DNA of 64,000 bases, taken from the NCBI GenBank assembly GCA_963833955.1, contig CAWHZY010000011.1:186001-250000 (forward strand), read 5' to 3'. The notes under the pieces are model-generated. The model made no database searches. It worked only from the letters and a program-made list of their open reading frames with translations, and was not told the DNA's origin. This DNA comes from Roseiarcus sp963833955 (GTDB lineage Bacteria; Pseudomonadota; Alphaproteobacteria; Rhizobiales; Beijerinckiaceae). Below, in pieces: positions 8,188-16,487 of this stretch. Positions within the stretch are counted from its first letter, which is position 1. Every line of letters begins with the position of its first letter. Made by a program: the position numbers and the translations under genes.

Positions 8188-9327
8188 CTATGGATTTGGC
8201 TTCTGTTCCTGCGGCAACGGCTTGACCGGCGAGCCGGGGCCGATCTTCTGCAGATTGCCGACGATAACGCGTTCGCCTTCGCTTAGGCCCTTGGTCACGC
8301 TCACAAGGTCGCCGTCGATTGGTCCAAGTGTGAGAAGGCGCTGCTCGGCCTTGTCGCCCGCGCCGACGACATAGACGAACTTGCCCATCTGGTTCGAGCC
8401 CAGCGCCGTCTGGGGCGCCATGAACGCGTCGGGCTCGTCCCGGATGTGCAGCCGCACCCGCACGTACTGGCCCGGGAGCAGAGCGAAGTCGGGATTGGCG
8501 ATGGTGACGCGCGCGGCGATCGTGCCCGTCGCCTTGTCGACCGTATTGTCGAGGAAGGTCAGTTCGCCCTTGCGGACCGTATCGCTCCCAGCGAGCGAAA
8601 TCTCGGCGTCGACCTTGCCCGCGGCCCGCGCGGCGTTGATCTCGACCAGATCCGACTCGCTCGGATTGAAGGCGACATAGATCGGGTCGAGCTGAACCAG
8701 CGTGTTCAGCGCCAAGGTTGTCGGACTGACCAGCGCGCCCTTTGCGGCCTGGTTGCGCCCTAGCCGGCCGGCGAAAGGCGCACGGATTTCCGTATATCCC
8801 AGATTGAGCTTCGCCGCATCGATCGCCGCGTGGTCGAGCACCAGCTGCGCCTCGACCTGATGCATCGAGCTTGCCCTCTGATCGTAGGCGTCCTTGGTGA
8901 CGAAACCGCTTTTGACGAGTTCCTCGCCGCGCCCGAAACTCGCCTTCGCATATTCGAGCGACGCCTGGTCGCGCTGCGCCTGCGCATTCGCCTGATCGAG
9001 CGCAGCCTGAAGGTCGCGCTGATCGATCTGGTAGAGAAGATCGCCGCTCTTGACGTCGGCGCCGTCTGCCGCGGGCTGCGCGTCGATGTAGCCCGACACG
9101 CGCGCCTGCAAGGCGATGCTGCGGATCGATTCGATGCGTCCGGGATAGTCGAGATAGATCGGCAGCGTCTTTTTGACGACCGGAACGACCGGCACCGGCA
9201 TCGCCATCATGGCCGGCGCAGCAGCCGATTCCGTGGCGCCGTCCGCGTGATCGCCCGCGATGCGAAAGCCGACGACCGTTACAACGCCGATTGCGGCAAG
9301 AGCTGCGAGAGAGATCTTGAGGCGCAT
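8188..9327 (-). CDS. RND efflux periplasmic membrane-fusion protein
   Basis: This protein of about 379 residues belongs to the AcrA/MexA adaptor family. It has an N-terminal signal/anchor helix (LAALAAIGVVTVVGF), the lipoyl-hairpin signature DYPGRIESIRSIALQARVSGYI, a coiled-coil region and the APFAGRLGRNQAAKGALV barrel motif. It would link the inner-membrane pump to an outer-membrane channel that is not encoded here. The ATG at 9327 is chosen over a TTG two codons earlier because AGGAG lies seven bases upstream of it. It follows the pump gene by less than 20 bases, so the adaptor is second in the operon, the reverse of the acrAB order. Confidence 0.92.
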   Translation of the reverse strand: MRLKISLAALAAIGVVTVVGFRIAGDHADGATESAAAPAMMAMPVPVVPVVKKTLPIYLDYPGRIESIRSIALQARVSGYIDAQPAADGADVKSGDLLYQIDQRDLQAALDQANAQAQRDQASLEYAKASFGRGEELVKSGFVTKDAYDQRASSMHQVEAQLVLDHAAIDAAKLNLGYTEIRAPFAGRLGRNQAAKGALVSPTTLALNTLVQLDPIYVAFNPSESDLVEINAARAAGKVDAEISLAGSDTVRKGELTFLDNTVDKATGTIAARVTIANPDFALLPGQYVRVRLHIRDEPDAFMAPQTALGSNQMGKFVYVVGAGDKAEQRLLTLGPIDGDLVSVTKGLSEGERVIVGNLQKIGPGSPVKPLPQEQKPNP

Positions 9328-9344
9328 AGACAAGCTCCTGAGCG

Positions 9345-12300
9345 CTATTCGGCGGCTTCAGCGCGGGGCGCAAGATGAGCGCCGGCGTGTGGCGCAGCCG
9401 CTGCCGCCGCCGCCTCGCGTCCCTCGCGAGCGCGTTCGATAAGGGCGTAGAAAACGGGCACGAAGATCAGCGTCAGCAAAGTCGCTGCGACCATGCCGCC
9501 GAACACGGCTGTGCCGAGCGACTGCCTGCTCGCGGCGCCCGCGCCGCTGGCAAACATCAGCGGCAGCACGCCGAAGATGAAGGCGAAGGCGGTCATCAGG
9601 ATCGGGCGCAGGCGCAGCCGCCCCGCCTCCATCGCGGCCTCGACGACGGGCAAGCCTTCCTCGCGGCGACGTTTGGCGAATTCGACAATAAGAATCGCGT
9701 TTTTCGCCGCGAGGCCGATCAGCATGACAAAGCCGATCTGCGAATAGACGTCGACCTGCATCTGGCGGACATAGATCGCGCCGAGCGCGCCGACCAGCGC
9801 CAGTGGCGCGGACGAGAGCACCATGAAGGGCATCGACCAGCTCTCATATTGCGCGGCGAGGATCATGAACACGAAGAAGATCGCGAGCGCCAACACGATC
9901 GTGGCGAGCGAGCCGGCGCTGAGCTCCTGGAACGTGACGCCCGTCCATTCGTAACCGAAATCGCGCGGCAACGCCTCGGCCGCCGCGCGCTGCATCGCAA
10001 CCACCGCTTGGCTCGAGCTGAATCCTGGCGCGGGCGCGCCGTTGATCAGCGCGGAGGCGTAGTTGTTGTAATGCGGCACGGTCTCCGGCCCGACGATTGG
10101 CTTGAGAGTTCCAAGCACGTTCAAGGGAATCATGCCGCCAGTGGAATTGCGAACATAGAGCTTGCTGAGATCCGACGGAGAGGCGCGTGATTTTGTGTCG
10201 GCTTGCATCGTGACGCGGAACGTGTGGCCGAACAGGTTGAAGTCGTTCACATAGAGCGAGCCAAGATAGATTTGCAGCGTATTGAAGACGTCCGGCAGGC
10301 TGAGGCCGAGCAGCTTCGCTTTCGTCCGGTCGAGGTCATAAAAGAGCTGCGGGGTCGAAGCGGAGAACGAAGTGAACATCGATTGCGGGTTAAGTTCCGG
10401 CTGTTTGCGAGCCGCGGCAATCAGGGCCTGAGTCGCTTCGCTCAACTGCGCGCCGCCGCGCCCCGCCAGATCCTCGACCTCGAATTCGAAGCCTCCGGTC
10501 GTGCCCAGCCCATTCACCGAAGGCGGATCGAAGCTCAGCGCAAAGGCTTCCGGAATTGCGAGCAGCTTCGGACGCACCGAGGCGACCAAAGCGGACGCGT
10601 TCTCTTCCGGCCCTCGCTCGCTCCACGGCTTCAGCACCGCAAATTCGACCGCCGAGTTGGACTGCGCCGCGTTGGTCAGAAAATTGAGGCCGCTGATGAA
10701 GCCGGCAATCTGAACGCCTGGCGTCGCCTGCAGGATGTCGCGCACTTTCTGCGCCACGGCGTCGGTGCGCTCGAGCGCCGATCCGTCCGGCAATTGCACG
10801 ATGACGAAGAAATAGCCTTGATCCTCAACCGGCAGAAAGGTCGTCGGGATGGCCCGCGACAGCATGTAGGCGCCGCCCACGAAGAGAAAAAATATACCGA
10901 CCAGCGCCCACCCGAAGCGAATGAACTGGCGCACGCAGCGCGCGTAAAAGTTCGCGAGCCATTCGAAGCCAGCGTTGAACCAGCGGAACAGAACAAACTG
11001 GCCTTTCGGGCCATGGCGCAGAAACGCGGCGCTGAGCGCCGGGCTCAACGTCAGCGAGTTGAAGGCCGAGATCCCGACGGAGATCGCGACGGTCAGGGCG
11101 AACTGGTTATAGAGGCGGCCCGCAACGCCAGGAATGAAGGCGACGGGAATGAAAACCGCCATCAACACAGCCGTCGTGGCGATGATCGGCCCGGTCACCT
11201 CCGACATGGCTTTTCTCGCCGCCTGAAGCGGCGGCAAACCGGCTTCGAGCTGGCGCTCGACATTCTCGACCACGACGATCGCGTCGTCGACGACGAGGCC
11301 GATGGCGAGCACCATGCCGAGCAGGCTCAGCATGTTGAGCGAGAAGCCGAAAATCTGCATCACCGCCAGCGTCGCGATGAGCGACACAGGGATCGCGATC
11401 GTCGGGATGATCGTCGCGCGCCAGCTCTGCAAAAAGATGAAGACGACCATCACGACGAGGAGCAGCGCCTCGATCAACGTGATCACCACGTCATGCATCG
11501 CGGCGGACACGAAGCGCGTCGTGTCGTAGTGCATTGCGTACGCAATGCCTGGCGGGAAGCGCTTCGAAAGCTCCTCCATCTTCGTCTTGACCTGCTTCTG
11601 CAGGTCGAGCGCGTTCGAGCCCGGCATCTGGAAGATCGCCATCACGACGGTGGGATCTTTGCCGAAGAAGGCGGATGATGAATATTGCAACGCGCCGAGT
11701 TCGACGCGCGCGATATCCCGCAGGCGCACTACGGCGCCGGACACGGGGTCGGCGCGGACGATGATGTTGGAAAATTCCTGCGGATCGGTGAGCCGCCCCT
11801 GGGCGTTGACCTGCAGTTCAAAAGAAGTCCCGGGAGGAGCCGGCGACTGGCCGATCTTTCCGGCGGCGACCTGAACGTTCTGCTCGGCGATCGCATTCTG
11901 GACCTCGACGGCGGTGACGCCGAGATTGGCGAGCTTGTCCGGGTCGAGCCAGACGCGCATCGAATAGCGGCGCTCGCCGAACATCTGGACGTCGCCAACG
12001 CCTGGAAGCCGCTTCAACTGATCGACGATTTGCAAGTACGCGTAGTTCGACAGCGTCACCGAATCGACCGATCGATCCGGCGAGACGAGATTGACGATGA
12101 GAACGAAGTTCGGATTCTGCTTCTTGATCGTCACCCCGCCCTGGTTGACGATCGCCGGCAGCGAGGACGCCGCCTGCGACACGCGGTTCTGCACATCGAC
12201 CGCGGCGATGTTGAGCGGGTAGCCGACCTTGAAGGTGACGGTGATCGTCGAGGAGCCGTCATTCGAGCTCGCCGAGGACATGTAGGTCATGCCCTCGACG

Positions 12301-12512
12301 CCGTTGATCTGCTCCTCGAGCGGGGTCGTCACCGTGTCGGCGACGACCTGGGCGCTCGCGCCAGGGTAATTGGCGCTGACAACGACCTGCGGCGGCGTAA
12401 TCTCCGGGAATTGCGAGACCGGCAGCAGGAAAAAGCAGATCGCGCCCGCGAGCACGAGGATCGCGGCAATCGCCGACGCAAAGATCGGGCGTTGGATGAA
12501 AAAGCCGACCAC
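9345..12512 (-). CDS. RND multidrug efflux pump, HAE1 (AcrB) family
   Basis: This 1055-residue inner-membrane proton/drug antiporter has the full family length, with about 12 predicted membrane helices. Recognisable features are the N-terminus FFIQRPIFASAIAAILVLAGA, the proton-relay helix GLVVDDAIVVVENVER (paired Asp), and the last-third motif GLAAKNAILIVEFAKRRREEG. The start is a GTG at 12512 with GAGG about eight bases upstream. It is cotranscribed with the downstream fusion protein and probably with the small gene upstream. Control is likely by the divergent TetR regulator. The substrate cannot be read from the sequence. Confidence 0.95.
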   Translation of the reverse strand: MVGFFIQRPIFASAIAAILVLAGAICFFLLPVSQFPEITPPQVVVSANYPGASAQVVADTVTTPLEEQINGVEGMTYMSSASSNDGSSTITVTFKVGYPLNIAAVDVQNRVSQAASSLPAIVNQGGVTIKKQNPNFVLIVNLVSPDRSVDSVTLSNYAYLQIVDQLKRLPGVGDVQMFGERRYSMRVWLDPDKLANLGVTAVEVQNAIAEQNVQVAAGKIGQSPAPPGTSFELQVNAQGRLTDPQEFSNIIVRADPVSGAVVRLRDIARVELGALQYSSSAFFGKDPTVVMAIFQMPGSNALDLQKQVKTKMEELSKRFPPGIAYAMHYDTTRFVSAAMHDVVITLIEALLLVVMVVFIFLQSWRATIIPTIAIPVSLIATLAVMQIFGFSLNMLSLLGMVLAIGLVVDDAIVVVENVERQLEAGLPPLQAARKAMSEVTGPIIATTAVLMAVFIPVAFIPGVAGRLYNQFALTVAISVGISAFNSLTLSPALSAAFLRHGPKGQFVLFRWFNAGFEWLANFYARCVRQFIRFGWALVGIFFLFVGGAYMLSRAIPTTFLPVEDQGYFFVIVQLPDGSALERTDAVAQKVRDILQATPGVQIAGFISGLNFLTNAAQSNSAVEFAVLKPWSERGPEENASALVASVRPKLLAIPEAFALSFDPPSVNGLGTTGGFEFEVEDLAGRGGAQLSEATQALIAAARKQPELNPQSMFTSFSASTPQLFYDLDRTKAKLLGLSLPDVFNTLQIYLGSLYVNDFNLFGHTFRVTMQADTKSRASPSDLSKLYVRNSTGGMIPLNVLGTLKPIVGPETVPHYNNYASALINGAPAPGFSSSQAVVAMQRAAAEALPRDFGYEWTGVTFQELSAGSLATIVLALAIFFVFMILAAQYESWSMPFMVLSSAPLALVGALGAIYVRQMQVDVYSQIGFVMLIGLAAKNAILIVEFAKRRREEGLPVVEAAMEAGRLRLRPILMTAFAFIFGVLPLMFASGAGAASRQSLGTAVFGGMVAATLLTLIFVPVFYALIERAREGREAAAAAAAPHAGAHLAPRAEAAE

Positions 12513-12541
12513 GGGAGCGCCTCGGCTTTATGGGAGCAAGG

Positions 12542-12808
12542 TCAGCCGCAGAGGGATGCTCCGCACTCGCCGCCTGTTGCGCGCGGCGTGGGTCGCATCA
12601 AGAGGAGGGGTCCTCGAAAAAAGCCCCGCCGGCCGAGGTCTTGCCCGACCTGCACGACGCCTCCGCGTCGCGAATTGGCAAGCCGGCGAGCGGTCTTATC
12701 CAGCAGAGTTTTGAGCATTTGGGGTTCCACGTGATCGGCGCGCATGACCTTCTGAATAAGCGAGTCCGCCAGAAGGTCGTCGATGGTCTCGGCGCTTCGA
12801 TACGCCAT
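12542..12808 (-). CDS. Small hypothetical protein leading the RND operon
   Basis: An 88-residue open frame begins MAYRSAETIDDLLADSLIQK and is preceded by AAAGGA nine bases before the ATG at 12808. Its first 50 residues look like a helical soluble peptide rich in charged residues; the tail is Arg/Gly-rich and less convincing. It lies between the TetR operators and the pump gene, so it would be the first product of the efflux operon. No family is recognised. It could be a short accessory protein or a leader peptide. Confidence 0.45.
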   Translation of the reverse strand: MAYRSAETIDDLLADSLIQKVMRADHVEPQMLKTLLDKTARRLANSRRGGVVQVGQDLGRRGFFRGPLLLMRPTPRATGGECGASLCG

Positions 12809-12878
12809 GGCGGGTGTTCCTTTCGACTGCATCCGGGCAGTTACCGCGCGGCGGTTTGACTCGGCAAGCGCGGAATGG

Positions 12879-12913
12879 TACCGGTCGGTATCGCTTACTG
12901 ATACCGATCGGTA
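12879..12913. promoter_or_regulatory. Two TetR-type operators between the TetR gene and the efflux operon
   Basis: TACCGGTCGGTA (12879-12890) and TACCGATCGGTA (12902-12913) are closely related palindromes, the second perfect, with centres 23 bp apart. Their form matches sites bound by many AcrR/TetR repressors. They lie 18 to 53 bases before the TetR start codon and about 70 to 105 bases upstream of the first gene of the efflux operon, so one dimer per site could repress both directions. Confidence 0.75.
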
Positions 12914-12931
12914 ACAGGTTCGTCAAGCACC

Positions 12932-13588
12932 ATGAATAAAGAAAAATCGAGTTCCGATCCTGAGGTACAAATCTCCAGGGCCGGGAAGCCCCGCGACCGC
13001 ATCTTCGACTGCGCGCAGGACCTTTTCCACCGCAAGGGCATCCGAGGCGTGGGCGTCGAAGCGATCGCCGAGGCCGCGGGCACCAGCAAGATGGCGCTTT
13101 ACCGTCACTTCGATTCGAAAGACGAACTTATTATTGAGTATCTGAACTACAAAGGGCGAAAGTCGGACGAAATCTGGGCTGAAATCGAAGCCCAGAATCC
13201 GGGGGACCCGAGTGGTCAACTTTACGGTTTCGTGGACAAGGCCGCAATCTTTATCGCTGGGGACGAGCGCGGCTGCGATCTCGCCAACGCCGCGATCGAA
13301 TTGACGGAGCAGGGTCATCCCGGTCTGCGGGTGATCGAGGAATTCAAGATGCGTCAGCGTGAGCGCCTGGCGAATCTGTGTAAGGCCGCCGGCGCCTCGC
13401 AGCCGGAGCTTCTCGCCGACACCCTTTTTCTCCTGATCGAGGGCGCGCGGGTGAGCCGACGCAGTGTCGGAACAAATGGCCCCAGCGCCAATCTCGTGCG
13501 CACCAGCCGGGGCGTCATCGCCTCCTTTGGCGTTCCGGTTCCCGACCCTCGCCAATCGATTCTGGAACCTCTGCCGACCGCCCAGTAG
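12932..13588 (+). CDS. TetR/AcrR-family transcriptional regulator
   Basis: This 218-residue regulator has an N-terminal TetR helix-turn-helix at about residues 20-66 (DRIFDCAQDLFHRKGIRGVG, then SKMALYRHFDSKDELI), followed by a helical ligand-binding domain. It is divergent from the RND efflux operon, with two palindromic operators in the shared promoter region. It is therefore most likely the local repressor, released when a pump substrate binds. No good Shine-Dalgarno is seen before the ATG, so the message may be leaderless or weakly translated. Confidence 0.88.
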   Translation: MNKEKSSSDPEVQISRAGKPRDRIFDCAQDLFHRKGIRGVGVEAIAEAAGTSKMALYRHFDSKDELIIEYLNYKGRKSDEIWAEIEAQNPGDPSGQLYGFVDKAAIFIAGDERGCDLANAAIELTEQGHPGLRVIEEFKMRQRERLANLCKAAGASQPELLADTLFLLIEGARVSRRSVGTNGPSANLVRTSRGVIASFGVPVPDPRQSILEPLPTAQ

Positions 13589-13768
13589 GCCCGCCTGGTC
13601 GAGAGCCTCCGCCATTTGCGCGACCTTCGCTCTATTGCGACAGGAGCTTAGTCCTCGAAAGCCAGCCGTGATCCAAACGACACCGGGCGCGTCCGCCAAG
13701 AGCATCCTGCGCTTGGGTCGAATCGGAGCCGGATTCCCGAATCAGCGAGATTTTGATTCAACCTGTTG

Positions 13769-13785
13769 GCTGGGCCTAGCCCAGC
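13769..13785. repeat. Palindrome next to the IS630 remnant
   Basis: GCTGGGC-cta-GCCCAGC is a perfect 7-bp inverted repeat ending six bases before the transposase start. It contains CTAG, the kind of TA-centred site used by IS630 elements. It may be part of the element end or its 5' leader. Bases 13589-13768 before it hold no recognisable gene. Confidence 0.35.
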
Positions 13786-13790
13786 AGGAG

Positions 13791-13905
13791 ATGGCAAAGC
13801 CTTATTCGCAAGACTTGCGTGACCGCGTGATTGATGCGGTGGTGAGGGGCGAAATGAGCCGCCGCGCGGCAGCCCGCCGCTTCGAGACAAGTGAATCGCC
13901 GGCGC
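13791..13905 (+). pseudogene. IS630-family transposase remnant (N-terminus only)
   Basis: The frame MAKPYSQDLRDRVIDAVVRG, followed by EMSRRAAARRFETSES, is the N-terminal helix-turn-helix of IS630-type transposases, preceded by CAGGAG. After about 38 residues the similarity stops and the frame runs into unrelated sequence, so the DDE catalytic domain is missing. It marks the left edge of a decayed region and suggests past insertion-sequence activity there. Confidence 0.7.
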
Positions 13906-13936
13906 TGCACGCGGCATCGTCGAGAGCGTCAAGGTA

Positions 13937-14544
13937 CTATCGCCAGCTCCATGCCATCGACGCCACGAGCGGAGCGTCGGGCGTTACGATGCGCGCGTTC
14001 GGCATGTTCAGAGAGTTCGGCGCCGCCGTCCACGGCTCGACGCAAATTCCGTCGTCCTCCATGTCATAGATGATCCAATCCTCGCAGTCGGAACTGACGG
14101 TAAGCTCTAATTCGCCGGGCCAGCGCACGACGGGGGCGGCGTGCAGCACGGCTGGCATGGCCTCGCGCGCATCCAATTCGATACGGAACGTTGCCCGGCG
14201 CGCGCTCAGTTGAGTTTGCTGAACGACCCGGCGCGCCCAAGGCCAGGGTCGCTAAGTTCGATGGTCAGTTCGCCATCGCCGGTCACTTGCCACGGCCGTT
14301 CCGTGACCAGCCCGTGCAGGGCGTGCGGCCCCGCGTTGGCGGTGAAGCGGTGCTGGGCTCCGCCATAATCCAATCGCGCGTCGCGGAGCCGGCCGACCCA
14401 GGGCGCCATCACGAAACTGCCAAAGTGGAACACGTCCTTACCCTGCGCCACCAGAAGTTCATGGTCGCCGACCACGAACGAAGTCAGCCGACCGCCATCG
14501 GCTGGGTTAAAGGTCGCGGCGCAATCTTCAGCCGTAAGCCGCAT
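13937..14544 (-). pseudogene. Aldose 1-epimerase (GalM-like), broken
   Basis: The intact 5' part starts at ATG 14544 behind a strong GAGGAGG and reads MRLTAEDCAATFNPADGGRL, on to HALHGLVTERPW, the family N-terminus. That frame ends at 14206. A second frame (14176-13937) carries the family C-terminus with WIIYDMEDDGICVEPWTAAPNSLNM. A frameshift and a missing segment of roughly 70 residues, including the HPWF-type middle, separate the two. Aldose epimerases interconvert sugar anomers. The gene follows sugar ABC transporter debris on the same strand, the expected operon order. Confidence 0.75.
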
Positions 14545-14600
14545 GGTCCTCCTCATTGCGAAGTTCACCCCAAGGACGACAACGAGGATTGTTCTGCTGA

Positions 14601-14921
14601 TCACCCCAGCGCAGCGAGTTGTGTCACGCGCTCAAGGTCTGCGTCGGCGCTCGAGAATTGGCCCATGATACGACCCCGCGCAGGCACGATGACTTCGTCG
14701 GCGACCGACCCCGCCTGCTGGAGATTGTGCATAATCAAGATGACGGCTTAGCCGGCCTCGCGAGCGCGCCGGACCTGATCGAGCACCTGCTGGGTCTGGC
14801 GAGCGGCGAGCGCCGCGGTCGGCTCGTCGAGGATCAGGCAGCGCGATCCGTAAACGATAGCGCGAGCGATCGCGCCAGCTTGCTTCTGGCCGCCGGACAA
14901 CGTTGCGGCCGGGTCGCTCAT
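14601..14921 (-). pseudogene. Sugar ABC transporter ATPase remnant (RbsA/XylG type)
   Basis: The surviving C-terminal part reads LSGGQKQAGAIARAIVYGS and then CLILDEPTAALAARQTQQV, the ABC signature and Walker B. A TAA at 14748-14750 interrupts it, after which the same frame continues with AVILIMHNLQQAGSVADEV and ends at the TGA at 14601. The N-terminal Walker A half is absent. The nonsense codon and the truncation make it a clear pseudogene of a monosaccharide importer ATPase. Confidence 0.78.
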
Positions 14922-15014
14922 GCGAGTGCGGAGCAACAATAACGTTGCGAGCCCCGCGACCACGAGGAACCATACGATCGACATCCGATAGCCAAAGATC
15001 GAATGCGAAGTCGG
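14922..15014 (-). pseudogene. Sugar ABC permease scrap (RbsC type)
   Basis: About 31 residues (PTSHSIFGYRMSIVWFLVVA, then GLATLLLLRTR) match the region of ribose/xylose-type permeases that contains a hydrophobic helix after an SIFGYR-like motif. The fragment is joined in frame to transposase sequence upstream and to ATPase sequence downstream, so it is a deletion product and not a gene. Confidence 0.6.
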
Positions 15015-15185
15015 CTCGCGTGAGAAGATTCCGTCCATGCGCTCGGCCTTGTCGATCAGGTTCACGTGCGGTTCGATCCCGCGCTCATCCACCAGCTGAC
15101 CGACCATCTCGGCAGAGCGGTAGCCCCATCGGCGAGCAGGCGCGACGGGATGACGTCGAACTGTTCGGCCATGCGGTCGAGCATT
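15015..15185 (-). pseudogene. DDE transposase remnant (IS5/IS1182-like)
   Basis: Two frames together give MLDRMAEQFDVIPSRLLADG and then GYRSAEMVGQLVDERGIEPH followed by VNLIDKAERMDGIFSRE. This is the block following the second catalytic Asp in transposases of the IS5/IS1182 type. The fragment is about 55 residues with a frameshift inside. Bases 15186-15396, between it and the RpiR gene, hold no recognisable feature. Confidence 0.55.
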
Positions 15186-15396
15186 AGTCAATGGCCCGCG
15201 TGAGAAGGCCTTCCTCTAGAGGGTGCGGCGGTCCCCATCACATGCGGCGGCCAGGATTATCGCGAAGTCGGACTCCTGGTTGGTCGAAAAGAACAACCTC
15301 AAGTCAGACCAAACAAGCGAAGCCGCGCTATCCCTCAAAGACCCCCGAGCGCTATATGGATCGGAATAAATCGAGCTAACAAGGGACGGTCAGACA

Positions 15397-16317
15397 ATGG
15401 GCGAGCCTTTCCAACGTGAACGGCCGAAAAGAGACTTCCCGCAAGACTATGCGGCCCACGACATCATTGGTTATCTTCTTGACAATGCGGACGAACTCTC
15501 GAAGGCGCACGGCAAGATAGCCGACGCGATCCTGCACCACCCGACTATTTTCGTCGAGAAGCCGATCGAGGATCTGGTGACATGGCTTGGCGTGTCGGCC
15601 CCGACGATCACGCGCTTCAGCCGGGCAATCGGATGCGAGGGCTTGCGCGACCTGAAGCTCAAGGTCATGAGCAGCCTGCGGGTCGGGATGCGCTACCTGG
15701 AGCCGCTGACGCCACCGGGCACGCTGGCGGAGGTGCAGGAACGGGTTGTCCTGCGCGCCCAGCGCGCGGTTCTGGCGGCGCAGAAGACGATCGATATCGT
15801 CATGCTCGACCGGGTCATCGACGCGCTGACGCGCAGCCACATGATCTACGCTTTCGGCAGCGGCGGCGTGTCGAGCTGGATGGTGGAGGAAGTTCATAAC
15901 CGCCTGTTCCGCCTCGGCCTGCGCATCACCAGCAGCAGCGATCACCAGATGCAGATGATGCTGGCGGCGACGGTCGAGCGCGGTGACGTCGTGTTCTGCT
16001 CTTCGCTCAGCGGCAACAATGCTGAAGTCATCAAGGCGATGCGGATCGCTGCGGACTATGGCGCGACGACCATTGCACTCACGGTGCGAGACACGCCATT
16101 GGTTAGGGCCGTCGCCCTCCCTCTCGCGCTCGATATCGCTGACGATGGCGACGTGCTCGGTCCGACTTGCCTTCGCTACGCCTTCCTGGCGGCGGTTGAC
16201 ATGTTGGCTTATGGCGCGGCGATCCGAAGCTCCCGCGCGCAGGAGAAACTGAGGCGCATCAAGCAGCAGTATACGACTTTTCGAGACACCGACGACACGC
16301 AGCCGGTCTCGGACTGA
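15397..16317 (+). CDS. RpiR/MurR-family sugar-phosphate-sensing regulator
   Basis: This 306-residue regulator has an N-terminal HTH_6 domain (about residues 25-100, with LVTWLGVSAPTITRFSRAIG) and a C-terminal SIS domain (about 125-260, with IYAFGSGGVSSWMVEEVHNR and VVFCSSLSGNNAEVIKAMRI). RpiR proteins bind phosphorylated sugars or related acids through the SIS domain. It lies immediately upstream of, and in the same direction as, an ABC importer and catabolic genes, so it probably controls them; an AT-rich inverted repeat sits in the gap. AAGGGA lies about 12 bases before the ATG. Confidence 0.9.
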   Translation: MGEPFQRERPKRDFPQDYAAHDIIGYLLDNADELSKAHGKIADAILHHPTIFVEKPIEDLVTWLGVSAPTITRFSRAIGCEGLRDLKLKVMSSLRVGMRYLEPLTPPGTLAEVQERVVLRAQRAVLAAQKTIDIVMLDRVIDALTRSHMIYAFGSGGVSSWMVEEVHNRLFRLGLRITSSSDHQMQMMLAATVERGDVVFCSSLSGNNAEVIKAMRIAADYGATTIALTVRDTPLVRAVALPLALDIADDGDVLGPTCLRYAFLAAVDMLAYGAAIRSSRAQEKLRRIKQQYTTFRDTDDTQPVSD

Positions 16318-16323
16318 ACGCTT

Positions 16324-16427
16324 GCTTATTTTTTGAGTTTTTGATCATTTTTGTAGGCAATTCTGCCGAAATTGTTGGTCGCTTGGCGCTCATCGCGCGC
16401 TTTCTGATCGCAAAATAAAAAATAAGC
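16324..16427. promoter_or_regulatory. AT-rich inverted repeat upstream of the ABC importer
   Basis: GCTTATTTTTT (16324-16334) and AAAAAATAAGC (16417-16427) are perfect 11-bp reverse complements, and both arms continue inward toward a TGATC. The block is strikingly AT-rich compared with its surroundings. It fills the gap between the RpiR gene and the solute-binding protein gene. It is a candidate RpiR operator pair or looping site; no sharp -35/-10 pair can be asserted. Confidence 0.45.
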
Positions 16428-16487
16428 TAGGCAGAAGGAGAGAGTCCTGACATCATCGGCCGAAGCCTGCACATGGGAGACCGCATC

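Noticed and set aside
10203..11678. A 491-codon open frame antisense to the RND pump
   Set aside because: Low-complexity His/Arg/Asp-rich sequence with no fold; the opposite strand encodes the complete pump.
14191..14751. 186-codon plus-strand frame across the epimerase/ATPase debris
   Set aside because: It is antisense to recognisable aldose epimerase and ABC ATPase remnants and shows no family similarity itself.
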